Assembly: GCA_009809945.1 (NCBI GenBank)
Contig: WTPW01001115.1
Span: 57,999 to 121,998, forward strand
Direction: 5' to 3'
Length of the DNA stretch: 64,000 nucleotides
Source: Gigaspora margarita
Taxonomy: Eukaryota; Glomeromycota; Glomeromycetes; Diversisporales; Gigasporaceae
Below the pieces are notes generated by a model, which saw only the letters and a program-made list of their open reading frames with translations, was not told where the DNA came from and did not search any database. Positions 12,000 through 23,747 of the stretch are shown here, in pieces; position 1 is the stretch's first letter, and every line of letters begins with the position of its first letter. Position numbers and translations under genes: made by a program.

Positions 12000-12860
12000 G
12001 ATATACTGTGATTGGTAGTAGAATTACTAATTATAGCAATTACAATATTTTATATTAGTTGAATTAATTATGACATAACATCTAATTGCTATAAAAATTA
12101 TATAACATAATGCCAAAATATTATAATGCTGTAATGCCATAATGTCATAATGTTGTAGTGCTACAATGCTACATGCCACAATAATACAATATTGTAATAA
12201 TGTAATACTATAACTATAGTATAATATTATAATGTAATAATTAAGTAATTGTGTGACACCAAGTTACTCCAAACTAGAAACTAATGAATATATTGTTATT
12301 TGTCATACAGGCATTTCATTTACATTAATTAATTGGTAAGCATATATTGTTCAAAGTATATTTTACAGCAAAAAATATGTATATAGGCATGTATTATCTT
12401 ATATAAGCTATAAATGCTATTAATAATAATATTATTTTTGAACAATTAGCTTGCTAAAGATATTCTCAAAAATATCTTATTGACTGGTCAAATTGTCCAA
12501 AAAAAAATCACAATATTTAAGTCAAAATAAAACCTATATCTACAAATTTCTTTTTATACTAAATCAATAAAGTTAATAAAATCAAATTCAAAAAATATTT
12601 AATAGTATATAATTTAAAGCAAACTAGAATGCAGTATAGCATTTTAATAAACAGTATTGTAGCAGATAGTATTTCTGCATTATGGCATTATAGCATTACA
12701 GCTTATACATTATAGTATTATAATTTTATAGTATTATGGCTCATAGCAATTAAGCAAAAAATATACAATGCTATAACTATTTAATTTATTCTACTATCAA
12801 CTATAGTTACAGAATTTTGGTTAGTTAACTAAAATTGAGTTGCATATAGATAGAAATCTT
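12000..12860. repeat. Inverted-repeat element with ATAATGCY subterminal words
   Basis: The left arm (12010-12240) is rich in ATAATGCYRTAATG words. The right arm (12620-12860) carries the reverse complement (GCATTATRGCATTA). The outer words GTAGTAGAA and TTCTACTA are also in inverted orientation. It has the architecture of the hAT-type MITEs in this window, but exact ends and target duplication were not resolved. Confidence 0.55.
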
Positions 12861-13004
12861 CAATTTCATAATTAGTTAAATTGAATAATAAGATTAAATA
12901 GAATATAAGCCAATAATATTAATGATATTATATAATTACTAACAGTCATAGAACATGTTACACCTGTTGATATATGAGTGTTAATTTATTAAAAATTAAA
13001 ATAA

Positions 13005-13200
13005 AATATATGAATTTACTATAAACTTTAAGCTTCACATTATTTCAACTTACATATTAACTTTTTTTTTAAATATTGCAATTAAGCATATTGAAAAATA
13101 GTTGATTAAGATTACTTAGAACACTTTTTTAAAATTTTGTTAATTTGTACAATTTCAAAATGTAACTTTGTTAAAAGCAAATATTACTAATTTTAAATTA
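13005..13200 (+). repeat. Dispersed repeat, second copy inverted at 31015-31200
   Basis: Runs such as TTTACTATAAACTTTAAGCT, GATTAAGATTACTTAGAACA and TACTAATTTTAAATTAGC recur on the opposite strand at 31015-31200 with few differences. No ORF. Probably part of a transposon-derived repeat that also includes the adjoining foldback. Confidence 0.7.
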
Positions 13201-13204
13201 GCAA

Positions 13205-13713
13205 TTATATGTAAAATTATGCTTTGAACAACTTTATTTAGTAGCAAAATATAGGTTATCTTAACAAAAAAAATAGGTTAGCTATATACTAAAGTTAGTG
13301 TGTAATATAAAACCCTTTTTTGTCAAGATAACCTGCTTTGACTTTTACGTAAACTTGTACAGCATGTATTTCTACTTACATCAAAGTTAAATTGCATTTT
13401 TTCAAACCTTTTGCTAAGTAAAAATGGGTTAAATTTAGGAAAAAATTTTTTTCTAAAAGAAAATTTTTTTTTCTAATTTTAACCCCATTTCTCACTTAGT
13501 AAAAGTTTGAGAAAATGCATTTTGATCTTGATATAAGTAGAATTATATGTTAAAAAGTTTGCTTATAAACCCAAAATAGGTTATCTTGACAAAAAAAGGG
13601 TTTTATATTACATACCAAAATTTTTAACTTTAGTATATAGCTAGTCTATTTTTTTTGTCAAGATAACCTATATTTCTAAGTAAAGTTGTTCAGAGCATAA
13701 TTTTACATATACA
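13205..13713. repeat. About 510-bp imperfect palindrome (foldback element)
   Basis: The two arms (13205-13455 and 13465-13713) are reverse complements over almost their whole length. The sequence runs from an ATATGTAAAATTATGCT word through ATAGGTTATCTTRACAAAAA to the centre near 13460. No ORF is present. The arms meet with little spacer, so the sequence should form a long hairpin. Confidence 0.75.
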
Positions 13714-14035
13714 AGGTTAGAGTTAGTGCTCATGGTGCCTTTTTAAGTGATTTGATAGATTTTATAAAAATTTACTGTAAATGTCAATACAGTAATGGTA
13801 TAAGTTGAATGCAATATCTGCAACTTAAAAAAAACTCTCTCCTGTACATCACCGCAAATCACAAAACAAACAAATAGTAGAGAATTTATTTGTTCCACGG
13901 CTAACCTAACTATACACAACAACAATCTGGGCTCTGCCCACGTTCTACAAGGTCCTAAACTTAACTATTTCTGGGAAAAGAACTTTCTCCGCAGCCTTCG
14001 CACTTTCCGTTTCCTTTAAAAACTTGTTGCTGACT

Positions 14036-16475
14036 ATGTCGGCAACACAACAAACTGGTATACCTATGGATAACAACAACACAGCTCCCACACCGATGGA
14101 AACCAACATCCCCGATAAGCAATACTCCAACGGACAACCCAACAAAAGAAATCGCAACCGCCCTGTTACCCAACCAGATATTTCTTCTGTCAACCTCTAT
14201 GCACCTCTGCTCTCTATACCTCCACCCGACAAAGTAATTGACAACAATAGTGGCGATTCTAGCTTACCCCCAACAAATTCCGAAATGACGTCATGTGTTG
14301 ATCTTCAATCAAAACAAACTGCATCGGTGCAGTCACTGACTCAGGACCCGATCCCGGTACTTCCCCAAACAGAATCCCAAGAAATTCTTCCTACGCCCTC
14401 CAAAACCGCTCCCATAGAAGATATGGAAATCGACCCCTCACAGGTCCCCGATCCAGAATCTGATGATCTATCAACCGGAACTATCACAGACTCAGAAATC
14501 ACCCTGAAAACTTATAGTCAAGCACTTGCCGGACCAAGCACATCTACAACAACCAGACGCACCCTAAATCTCGACCTTACCAAAACCATCTGGAAATGGA
14601 CTGAATCAATCTGATTCACTCTATCAGACATGAAAACAACTCCCTTCGATCAAGAAAAATGGACCAAGGATAAAATCATTGAAGCCTTTGCATCGCCCTT
14701 ACTACTCCGACAACTAATTGAACATAAATTAAAATCCAAACCAACTCAAGAATATATCCTTCCTGGCATAGAAGCAAAACTCTTTCACAAAGATNGGGCA
14801 TTTTTTAGAACCTTCACTAGACGTCACGATACCAGACCTGCACATCAAAAGCAATTCCAGGCGTTGTTAAACGACGCTATTGAAAAATTCAAAGAACAGA
14901 ACAACGCTTACATCATAAACAAAACGAACAAAGATCAAATTTTCAACCTCTTAAGAAAAAAATTGGCAATTGACTTCTGGACAAATGAAGAGTTCTCCAA
15001 TGTAGACTCATATGAATTCACTCGTTACACCCTGTACCTAGCAGGATTCGCAAAAATAAAAGTCGGTTCAGACTTTGATACATTACGAAATATGATTAGC
15101 AACATTAAGACAAGTTTGTTACAACCTTTGCCGGACTTACCTGATGATATAGATAATAACCTCAGACAAGCCCTGCCCTTTCAGCTCCCTCTTGAAGATC
15201 GTAAACAGATACGTGCAATTGCAATAACCCTTCGACAGGCCTTCACTTTTGACCTCCTCCCCGCCTCATACATCGCGAATAAAAGAATGCCTCTTCCTGA
15301 TAAGCCTAAAGATTTAAATTCAGAGACCCGGACCCTATTTCCGATCACCTCCAGATTAGAACTAAAGAAATTCAAATCCCACANACCTGATGATATAGAT
15401 AATAACCTCAGACAAGCCCTGCCCTTTCAGCTCCCTCTTGAAGATCGTAAACAGATACGTGCAATTGCAATAACCCTTCGACAGGCCTTCACTTTTGACC
15501 TCCTCCCCGCCTCATACATCGCGGATAAAAGAATTCCTCTTCCCGATAAGCCTAAAGATTTAAATTCAGAGACCCGGACCCTATTTCCGATCACCTCCAG
15601 ATTAGAACTAAAGAAATTCAAATCCCACAGGAAAGCGCTCGAAAACTATTATATTTTCAACCGTATACCTTCTACCTATTTTGNNCTGCCNCCAAAGAAG
15701 CAATCTCTTCCTTTGACTCCCCAAGACCTGCCCCCCCGTCTACAGAAGCTATTTCCCTTTTACCCTACCAGCAATGATCACTTCAAGAAAAACGTCAAAC
15801 TCTTACGAGAAAATTATGTCTTTCAATTTCTACCTAATGACTACCTAATCATAAAAAAAGATTACCGGCCAACCCTGAACTACTCGGGTTGAAAGACTTC
15901 TCCTTCCCAATCAATGACAAAGAAACACTTTCAAATTCTTCGCAACACTACCTCGATACTATGCAACACCCGAACCTCTTCCCAAAGCATATGTGTCCTT
16001 CAATTATACCGAAAAGCCAGATCTACCAACTGACTTAAATTTGGTCACATTAGTTAATCTAACGCTCCCTATTAGAACACCAAAGGAGTTAACCATTGCC
16101 GCCAGAGCGTTAAGGCATCACTATTTCTTCCACGCCTTACCTACAGAATGGATCGATATACCTCCCTTGAAAACTCCCATAAATGAACTACCCAAGTTGC
16201 CTTCAGATAACGATTCGATAAATACATATATCAAAGACAAAGTCTTATCTCCAATCACTTTCCCCATTACTGAACAAGCCTTGGTCCCCCAGGCTACGGA
16301 ACTACTAAGGAACACCTTCTCATTCAACTCCCTTCCGGACTCAATATTCAATGTCCGAACCCTGACTCAACGGAGTTGGAATCTATTTGAGAAAAAAACA
16401 CACACTACTTCTGAAGACATCGAAATGGCCACCCCAGAGCCAGAGGACAACGATACTTTATCCCATCATGAGTAA
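14036..16475 (+). pseudogene. LINE ORF1 protein with internal tandem repeats (broken)
   Basis: I start at the ATG at 14036, because the longer frame would need a TTG. The N-terminal 190 residues are Pro/Thr/Ser/Gln-rich and look disordered. A TGA at 14612-14614 interrupts the frame, which otherwise continues directly to 15892. A frame change then leads to 15930-16475, ending TAA. From about 14640 onward the protein is made of repeats of roughly 40-80 residues with the pattern LPF.LP......A..LR..F.F..LP..YI....LP. At least six are recognisable, for example the ones containing FTFDLLPASYI, YIFNRIPSTYF, YVFQFLPNDYL, YFFHALPTEWI and FSFNSLPDSIF. Two neighbouring copies are almost identical (15139-15630). 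I do not recognise the domain. By position it should be the nucleic-acid-binding ORF1 product. Confidence 0.8.
15139..15630 (+). repeat. Near-identical 246-bp tandem duplication inside LINE ORF1
   Basis: The 82-codon segment starting ACCTGATGATATAG at 15139 is repeated at 15385 with only a few substitutions visible. A single N sits exactly at the junction (15384). The duplication preserves frame. It may be a real recent expansion of the repeat domain or an assembly join. Confidence 0.85.
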
Positions 16476-19400
16476 TAGTAATCAACTGATATCACAAAAC
16501 CAGGACACCTCCTATGACACTATATCCAACCAACAAGAACTTGGCAACTTCAAAGAAAAACTAAATTTGGCTACGCACAATGTCAGGGGGATCAATAACC
16601 TGACCAAACTACAACTTTGGATAGATTTCTGCTTAGAAGAAAAACTACACATAGTCGGGATAACTGAAACAAAACTCAAGAACAATCCACAAGCACTAAC
16701 TAATCCACACTATAAAATCTAACATCTAATCTCCTCTCCCCTAATACTGCTCAACACAGAGAAACCAGCATGGGTACAGGATACTAGTCCATAACACACT
16801 CCAGCCTTACATACATGATATCAATACCTTTCCTGGTACCGCCATTTATATAGACTTCTTTTTCCCGGGAAATAAAACTCGCATAATTTCAATCTATCTG
16901 CCCTCGAACAATAAAGAACTATCAACTCGTACCCAAACTCAAATCTCACTTTGGACTACAGAAGCAAAAAGAAAGAATTGGCACACTATCCTTCTAGGAG
17001 ACTTTAATGCAAACGCTATCGAACACAAAAAACACAAGATACCTATATTTCCTGACCTAATTTCCAACGATCTCACCAGTCTACTAAACTTTCACAAAAT
17101 CTCTGAACCTACCTGGAAGGGTAGGGGCCTTACCTCCCAAATCGACGATATCTGGACTTCATCTAAAATCCTACTAGACTTCGATTCCCCGACCTTAATT
17201 AACCCAAACGGTATAACTGACAGTGACCACAACATCCTCACTACGACCTGGTNNNNNNNNNNNNNNNNNNNNNNNNNNNNNNNNNNNNNNNNNNNNNNNN
17301 NNNNNNNNNNNNNNNNNNNNNNNNNNNNNNNNNNNNNNNNNNNNNNNNNNNNNNNNNNNNNNNNNNNNNNNNNNNNNNNGACCAAATTATTACACCAACC
17401 CCAAACTCAAAACCATTCAAATACCTGGGAGCTTGGTTCACCTTCAACCGTACCCTCTCATCAGTTCAAAAAACGATCATGACAGAATTCAAACAATGCA
17501 CTGGAATGATGCAAAAAGCAATAATCACAGATAAACAAGCTATCTATCTAATCAACAACGTTCTGATCCCCAGACTTTCTTACAGACTCTATAGCTCCTT
17601 CCTTACAAAAAATCAATTGAACGTCTTAAACAATTGCTGCTCCAATCTGGTCAAGTCCAAAGCCAAATTATCTCGAGGGGTGCCCAACTCCTTTCTCTTT
17701 CACCCACATATCTACGGCCTCAAAAACCTTATCCAAAACCAACTTACGATACTAACTACCTTCCTACAAAAAAACATAAATTATCCCAACTTTGATTCTT
17801 CCTTTCTAAAAGCTAGATTACAGGACCTACAAGATTCAACTAAATCTCATTACTCCATTCTTACCACGCCTCCGTTATTCCCCATAAACCAATTCAACAC
17901 TCACACGGCACAATCGATCTTAGCAATGCATACCTCTGGAATTCAATTATTGCACCACTTAGAAACTGATTGGCCAAAACCTTTGACCAAACTCGGTACC
18001 TCAATTAATTATATACTCTGTCACCACCCCAAATTGCTTTCGCTCAAGGAAAAGTTGAATTACCACAACATTAGATATATCGAACAATTCTTGAACTACG
18101 ACAACACGGAACTCTTGAATTGGAAAAACTTCCATCACAACATAGGGAAAATACCACCAGGACGAACCCCTCTTTGGTTCCACAAAATCCAAGACCTCAT
18201 AGCAACACACGCTAATCCCTCCACACAATACACCCGTCCCAATCCCTGTACTCTGACCAAATGGGAACAGGGGAATAAACCCTGGCTAATTACATCGAAC
18301 TCGATCATAGGCAAATCTATACGAACAACAAATCAACTTGCATATATACGTCACTACATAAATCACAACAACAAAGCAATCTCTTGCCCGGGCTGCAAAC
18401 TCAAAGACCCGAACTTAAAAACAAAACACTGCTATTTTACCCACAACATAAAATATCTATACACTTTACAAGTATCCGCATGCAAGAATATACACTCTAA
18501 CTTGGAAGACTTAGAAGCTGCGCTCAACACAACCTCTGCCAAAACACAACAAAACAATAGTGCAAATGTCCTGAGATATACCGACACAAATCGGACCTGT
18601 CCACTAAACGCATTCACATACTTCCCAATGGAAATCTGGGAAGAATTAAATAAAATCCAAACCAAATCCCGTCCTACTGAAATCCATATCTCCACTTCAT
18701 ATGATAAAAACAATCACAATCAACCACGAGCTATATGTTCATTCAATAACGCCCCGACGACTTGGGGTTGCACAAACAAATACTGGCCCAGTAAAGAAAA
18801 CGCCGCACTCACAATATTTGCTTTCTTGTCAACAAGCTTCTTCCCTGGTCCCACTATTTTAATCAAATCCAATAACCGCAAATTTCTATCCCTTGCTGAA
18901 CAAACACATAACAACCCACCACACCGTTCACTAATCCTGGACAAAAATCAATATGCTCCTACGTTATCCACAATCAAAGCAATCACCTCTAACCTAAAAT
19001 TCACATTCCTATTCGATAAAAACATACCTCACCCCAACAATCCAGACAATACTATAGAACTAAACCTCACCCCTCAATATTTCATATACAACAAATACAT
19101 CCCTACCTATCGCGACACACCTTGTGCATTCAACATCAAAACAACACTAAAAGATATAACGGGTATAATTAACCACGCACAATGGAGAAAACAAAATCGA
19201 ATCAACTACTGGATTACAGAATTTCCAGATATACAAATACAAATCACTCTGTCATACTTATCTTTCGAAGAAAAGCCCCTATCATTATCTACTAACCCTG
19301 CTTTCTCACGATTAAAAAGCTTCAAAATCAAACTCTTAGCTAACGAACTTCCAACATTTGAAACTCTATACTATCGAAATCCTACAAAATACCCTGATTA

Positions 19401-19881
19401 CCTCTGCCCGAGATGTCGCTCGGCACCAGAAACAATTCCACATCTTCTCTCCTGTATTACTAACCTATCCGACCTTACTTCTTTACTCAAAGATGTAATA
19501 AAAACACTCGCCACCGAACTCGAACTACACCTATTCCAACTCAACGATTTCATTTCCTCTTTCAAATATTTACATATCAACAGAACCTTACCTCTCGGAT
19601 ATATTACAGCTGCAATGCTAGCACCTTTCGTCAAGACCGAAGACCGATACAAATACGCACCAGCCCTCCACCATCTCATCATAAAAACAATCCACCANGA
19701 AATCTGGCTACCATCAAGACAATACNGACANGACACATCTATAATTTTCCCAACACTCCCCCCTCTAGATAGTCAAACACATTTTCCCAACTACAATAAT
19801 CTTCCCTTAGTAACACATAATACTTACTTAGATAAATATGTTGCCCGTGGGCAATCTTACTTTTATACCCTCGACGACTGA
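16468..19881 (+). pseudogene. LINE ORF2: APE endonuclease, (missing) RT, zinc-finger C-terminus
   Basis: The ATG at 16468 overlaps the ORF1 stop in ATGAGTAA. The endonuclease is recognisable from NLATHNVRG and GITETKL (frame 1, to the stop at 16720-16722). After a frame change, LLGDFNA, SQIDDIW and SDHN follow (to 17252), the usual catalytic motifs of the exonuclease/endonuclease/phosphatase fold. The N gap removes the RT palm and fingers. The frame resumes at 17380 with FKYLGAWF, the conserved motif just after the RT core, and runs open to 19881. The C-terminal part includes a finger CPRCRSAPETIPHLLSC, typical of LINE ORF2 C-termini. A middle region around 18670-18900 could be a degenerate RNase H fold. 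The APE-plus-finger layout suggests a Tad/I/Jockey-like clade; the exact clade is not assignable without the RT. Confidence 0.9.
17253..17379. other. Assembly gap (127 N) inside LINE ORF2
   Basis: The sequence before the gap is the end of the endonuclease and the sequence after it is the RT thumb (FKYLGAWF). About a thousand or more bases of RT-coding sequence should lie between, so the N count does not represent real length. Confidence 0.9.
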
Positions 19882-20408
19882 GGCCTAACGACCTTAGCAC
19901 AGCTTAGGTCGCGAGTAAATCAGCTCGTACCCCTATTTCACACATAATTCTCTTTTGATGTATATTAGCATATAATCTTATAAATTGAATTAATAAAGAA
20001 TTAGAGGATAGACCTCGTTGTCAAAAAAAAAAAAAAAAGTAATGGTATAAGTATACTTGTTGGCAAAACCTATGGGATTTAGGATTGGGCTACAGACAAA
20101 CCTGAACAAATAGGTTTGTCCACCTATATTTAAAAATCTCATATGGCAAAACTGGACAAATCCCAATCCCAAATTCCAAATCCTAAACTCATCCCAAATC
20201 CCAAACTTATCCCAAATCCCAAACTCATCCCAAATCCTAAACTCATCCCAAATCCCAAAACCATCCCAACTTCCAAACCCAATTCCCAAACCCTAATCCC
20301 AAACCCAATCCCAAATCCCAATCCAAAAATTCCAATCCTTTGGAATCTGGAGTTTTCTAAAGAAATCTTTTTTCTTTACTAAACAAACCTCTTTTTTAAC
20401 TTCTAAGG

Positions 20409-21011
20409 AAGTGCAGTAATCACGTAATTTTCTGGGGGTTCCATATCTATCACATCCTATATATATATATAATATATAGTATAAATAGCCAATAATATTG
20501 AAGTAAAATCGATTTTTAGTTAATTGCAGATAGTTGCTACATAGTAAAGTCTAAATTTTACTATATTAATCGATAATTATCGATTAAGTAAACTTATTTG
20601 GAAGGCAAATCTACACATACTCTGAAATTTTTATTAAAATTGAAGAAATTTTTATTATTTAACTTTTAATTTTTACGTTCGTCGAATATATTTTTTTAAA
20701 AAAATTTAATTTTTCCGTCGAACGTAAAAATCAAAAGTCAATTAATAAAAATTCTCTAATACTTATGAAAATTCTGTGGAACGTGTATTTTGACCTTCTG
20801 AATAATTTACTTAAGCAATTTTAATCAATTTACTTAGTAAAATTTAGACTTTACTAGGTAGCAACTTTTGTCAATTGTGGGTAGCTTATTTTCAGATCAA
20901 AGATATTTTTGAGTTTTTTTTTAAATTTTATAAAATTTGATTGGTCAATAGTCCTATCATTAGGGGGTCAGGACCTATATAAACCCTAATCATATAATTT
21001 ACTGCACTTCA
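20409..21011. repeat. Nested inverted-repeat unit sharing a palindromic core with 9690-10040
   Basis: Ends GAAGTGCAGTAA (20409) and TTTACTGCACTTC (20999-21011) are inverted. The core 20525-20890 is a long imperfect palindrome. It reads GTTGCTACATAGTAAAGTC near its left end and GACTTTACTAGGTAGCAAC near its right, as in the element at 9242-10281. Confidence 0.65.
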
Positions 21012-21452
21012 CTAAGTAAAGTTGTAGAGGAGTCTTGCAATCAGAATGATAGTTAAAACATTAAAATTGGCCTGGTGGATTGCAAGATATAAGTATTTTA
21101 GTCTTCATGACTATATGTTTTCTTCTTTATTTATATAAAAAAGAAAATACCGTAAAATATGGACCTGTGTACCCCAGGTATTTCCATGTCTCAATCTGTG
21201 TACCCAGGTATAGCTATACTATATTGAACAATATATTTTACTATATCTGCTGTACTTATGTACCCAGGGTATAAGTCATAAATTGGCATTTCAAAATAGC
21301 AGGGGGTACACCACATGGGAGTACACAGGTCCATATTTTATGGTATATAGTCATGAAAACTAAAATACTTATATATTGCAATTCACTAGGCCAATTTTAA
21401 CGTTTTAACTATCATTCTAATTGCAAGATATTTCTCTACAACTTTATTTAGA
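21012..21452. repeat. Nested foldback, CTAAGTAAAGTTGTAGAG ends
   Basis: The left arm (21012-21180) and right arm (21300-21452) are near reverse complements. They include GATAGTTAAAAC..TTAAAATTGGCC and CCGTAAAATATGGACC/GGTCCATATTTTATGG. No ORF with a recognisable domain is present. Confidence 0.65.
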
Positions 21453-21708
21453 AGTTGAAATGAGGTTTGTTTAGTAAAGAAAAAAGTTTTTTTTGAAAAA
21501 CTCCAGATTCCAAAGACAAGATTTGGGTTTGGGATTTGGGTTTGGGATTTGGGTTTGGGATTTGGGATTTGGGTTTGGGATTTGGGTTTGGGATTTGGGA
21601 TTTGGGTTTGGGATTTGTCCAGTTTGGGATTTGGATTTATCCAATTGGGATTTGGGTTTGGGTAGAATTTTGAAGATTTTTAGTTTTGCCAACAAGTATA
21701 GGTATAAG

Positions 21709-23747
21709 CATAGCTATGCCATCTGTAGATGTTTTAATACCTAAAATAAATAAATAAAATTAATAAAGTTTTTGTGAAATCAATATAGTAAACCTTGAAA
21801 AGTTTTGTTTTGTTTCTCATTACAGGATAAACCCCTTCTGCTATCGCAACATGCTTTTTTTTATTTTTTTTCTTTTTGTATTATGACTGTCATTCTGATA
21901 GACTATAAATTATTATTATTTTGTTGCTGTCATCTCAACAGGCCACATTTAACATTTCTTAGTATATGGTCCCAACAGATCCAACTATCTACTCTTATTT
22001 ATGACTGGGACTAACCAGAACGAGAGTTGGGTTCACAGAAAAGACAAAGTTAACTCCCATTATTTTTACTTACTAAATACGTATGCTACGATGCAATTAC
22101 CTCATAATTAATCAATTAATCAGTTATTTTATCACTCTAATAATCATACTTTTATCAATAATCATATTACTAATTACCTAATTACTTTATACTTGCATTC
22201 TATTAGTCAACTGATCGATCGATTATGTGATCATAACTGGGTCTGTCACATGTTTGATCGCATAACACATGGTTCGAAGCCTCAATACTTACGTATTGAA
22301 CAGCTATTTAATAGAACCATATCTCGAATTTCATAATCATACCAGTATTATTGTTGTATCTAAAGTAGTTATTAAAGCTAAAATTAAACCCCTAAAATTA
22401 GACTTTCATGCTACTTTAAATAGATCGCTACTTTAGATGCAGCATTATCATGTAATAATAATATTTTTTAATACACAAATCAGAAATATTAAAGCATACA
22501 CATCTAGAATTGAATGATAAAATTGTTAAATTAGATCTGAAGTATGAAGAACAGAGAGAAAAAAAATTATTATTCTATTAACATACAGGATGTAGTTTAC
22601 TAATGCATTTTTATCACCAAAAGGATTCCTAAAATTCTAGGTTATAATACGTCAGAGTGTATCAGAATCACAGTCAACTGGATCAAGTTTGTCCTATCAT
22701 AAAAAATTTTACTAATGTAATCATATTATTTATTAAGTAAAAAAATGCTCAGTTAATAATTTTGCTATAGAAACTGCTAACAACTTGGGATAAATGCTGA
22801 CCTAGATCAAACGCATCCAGCCCAGAATATTGGGAACCCTCCTGTAAAATTTATATTTGTTAATTGATGATCAATTGATGCATCAAATCATAACAACATT
22901 AATACAAATAATTGAAATGTTGCAATGATCACAGGAAAGATATAATAATTACTTGAATGCTATAATAATTATTCTCATGTTAGGTCCTATTTTTTATATA
23001 CAACCAATCAAAATATTAAAGTGAACAGACCTAGCATTGAAGTGTAGAGATGGGAATTTTAGCTGACAGTATAGTACCAGCATAGTATTGATTAGTGTTT
23101 TCGCAAATCAGTATAGTATGGGTGAGTAGATCAGAATAGTACACTTCGAATTTTTAAAATCTGTACCGTACTAACCCGATGTTATATATATTATAAAAAT
23201 AATCAAATGAGGTGTAAATACCTGTGCGTACTATACAATTCTGATTATTCATACCATATTATCTGCTGTAACTCAATACACAATAATGTATGTGGTTAAG
23301 GCCAATTTGATACTATCGTGATTAAACAATTGTTAATGAATTTTGGATTGTGATAACATTTTTACTTATTGATATATTAGTTTAACATTTTAATTATGGG
23401 TTATATAACCAACCAAAAAGCATTAAAGCACTTAATTATATTGCAACATTAGTTAGCACACTGATCACATTTTGAATATAACTGTGATTTTATTGGTTGG
23501 TAGATCACTTAAAAAATTATCTGATAATTTGAGAGGCAAAAATTCTGATCAAAAATTTACAAAAATAAAAAAATCTAGAATCAATCATCTAAATATTTGG
23601 CAGAATGTAATTTTTGCTAATATATTCACAATTTTTTTTATTAATCTGATATTTTTATCTATTGTAGAGCAATTGTTCTTGTTCATTCACTTGTTCTTGC
23701 ACTTGCACTTATTCTTTTATTTGTTCTTGAACTTGAGACCATTATAG
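21709..23747. other. AT-rich stretch without a gene
   Basis: It contains a small MITE at 22353-22444 and two copies of a CCAAT-containing word (ACCAAYCAAAA..ATTAAAG at about 22987 and 23407; a third is at about 30812). The 91-codon frame at 23472-23747 is hydrophobic low-complexity and runs to the LTR edge. I do not accept it as a gene. Confidence 0.6.
22353..22444. mobile_element. Small MITE, TGYTGYATCTAAAGTAG ends
   Basis: The left end TGTTGTATCTAAAGTAG and right end CTACTTTAGATGCAGCA are inverted. The interior (AAATTAAACCCCTAAAATTAGA) matches the larger copy at 62773-63212. Confidence 0.65.

Larger units (their letters stand above)
13806..20037 (+). mobile_element. LINE (non-LTR retrotransposon), full length but inactive
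   Basis: It is bounded by a perfect 15-bp duplication, agtaatggtataagt (13791-13805 and 20038-20052), and ends in an A run at 20023-20037. That defines a complete insertion. It has a 5' leader of about 230 bp, ORF1 (14036-16475, broken), ORF2 (16468-19881, with an APE-type endonuclease and C-terminal region) and a 3' UTR with AATAAAG near 19990. Base composition is markedly less AT-rich than the surroundings. A 127-N gap at 17253-17379 replaces the reverse-transcriptase core, so the true length must be greater. The right junction falls one base inside the hAT-type foldback at 20052. Confidence 0.95.
20052..21700. mobile_element. hAT-type foldback with TTTGGGAT arm repeats
   Basis: Inverted ends TATACTTGTTGGCAAAAC and GTTTTGCCAACAAGTATA are flanked by a perfect 8-bp duplication, ggtataag (20044-20051 and 21701-21708). 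The arms at 20155-20330 (CCCAAATCCCAAAC words) and 21523-21665 (GGGTTTGGGATTT words) are complementary minisatellites. Inside are a second inverted-repeat unit (20409-21011) and a third (21012-21452), so this is a nest of elements. No transposase is present. Frames across the arms merely translate the repeat. Confidence 0.85.

Noticed and set aside
20143-20382. Frame encoding repeated IPNPK residues (and the mirror frame at 21471-21744)
   Set aside because: Pure translation of the TTTGGGAT minisatellite arms of a foldback transposon.
23472-23747. 91-codon hydrophobic frame before the 5' LTR
   Set aside because: Low-complexity Leu/Phe/Ile tail, no homologue recognised, and it ends at the LTR boundary by chance.
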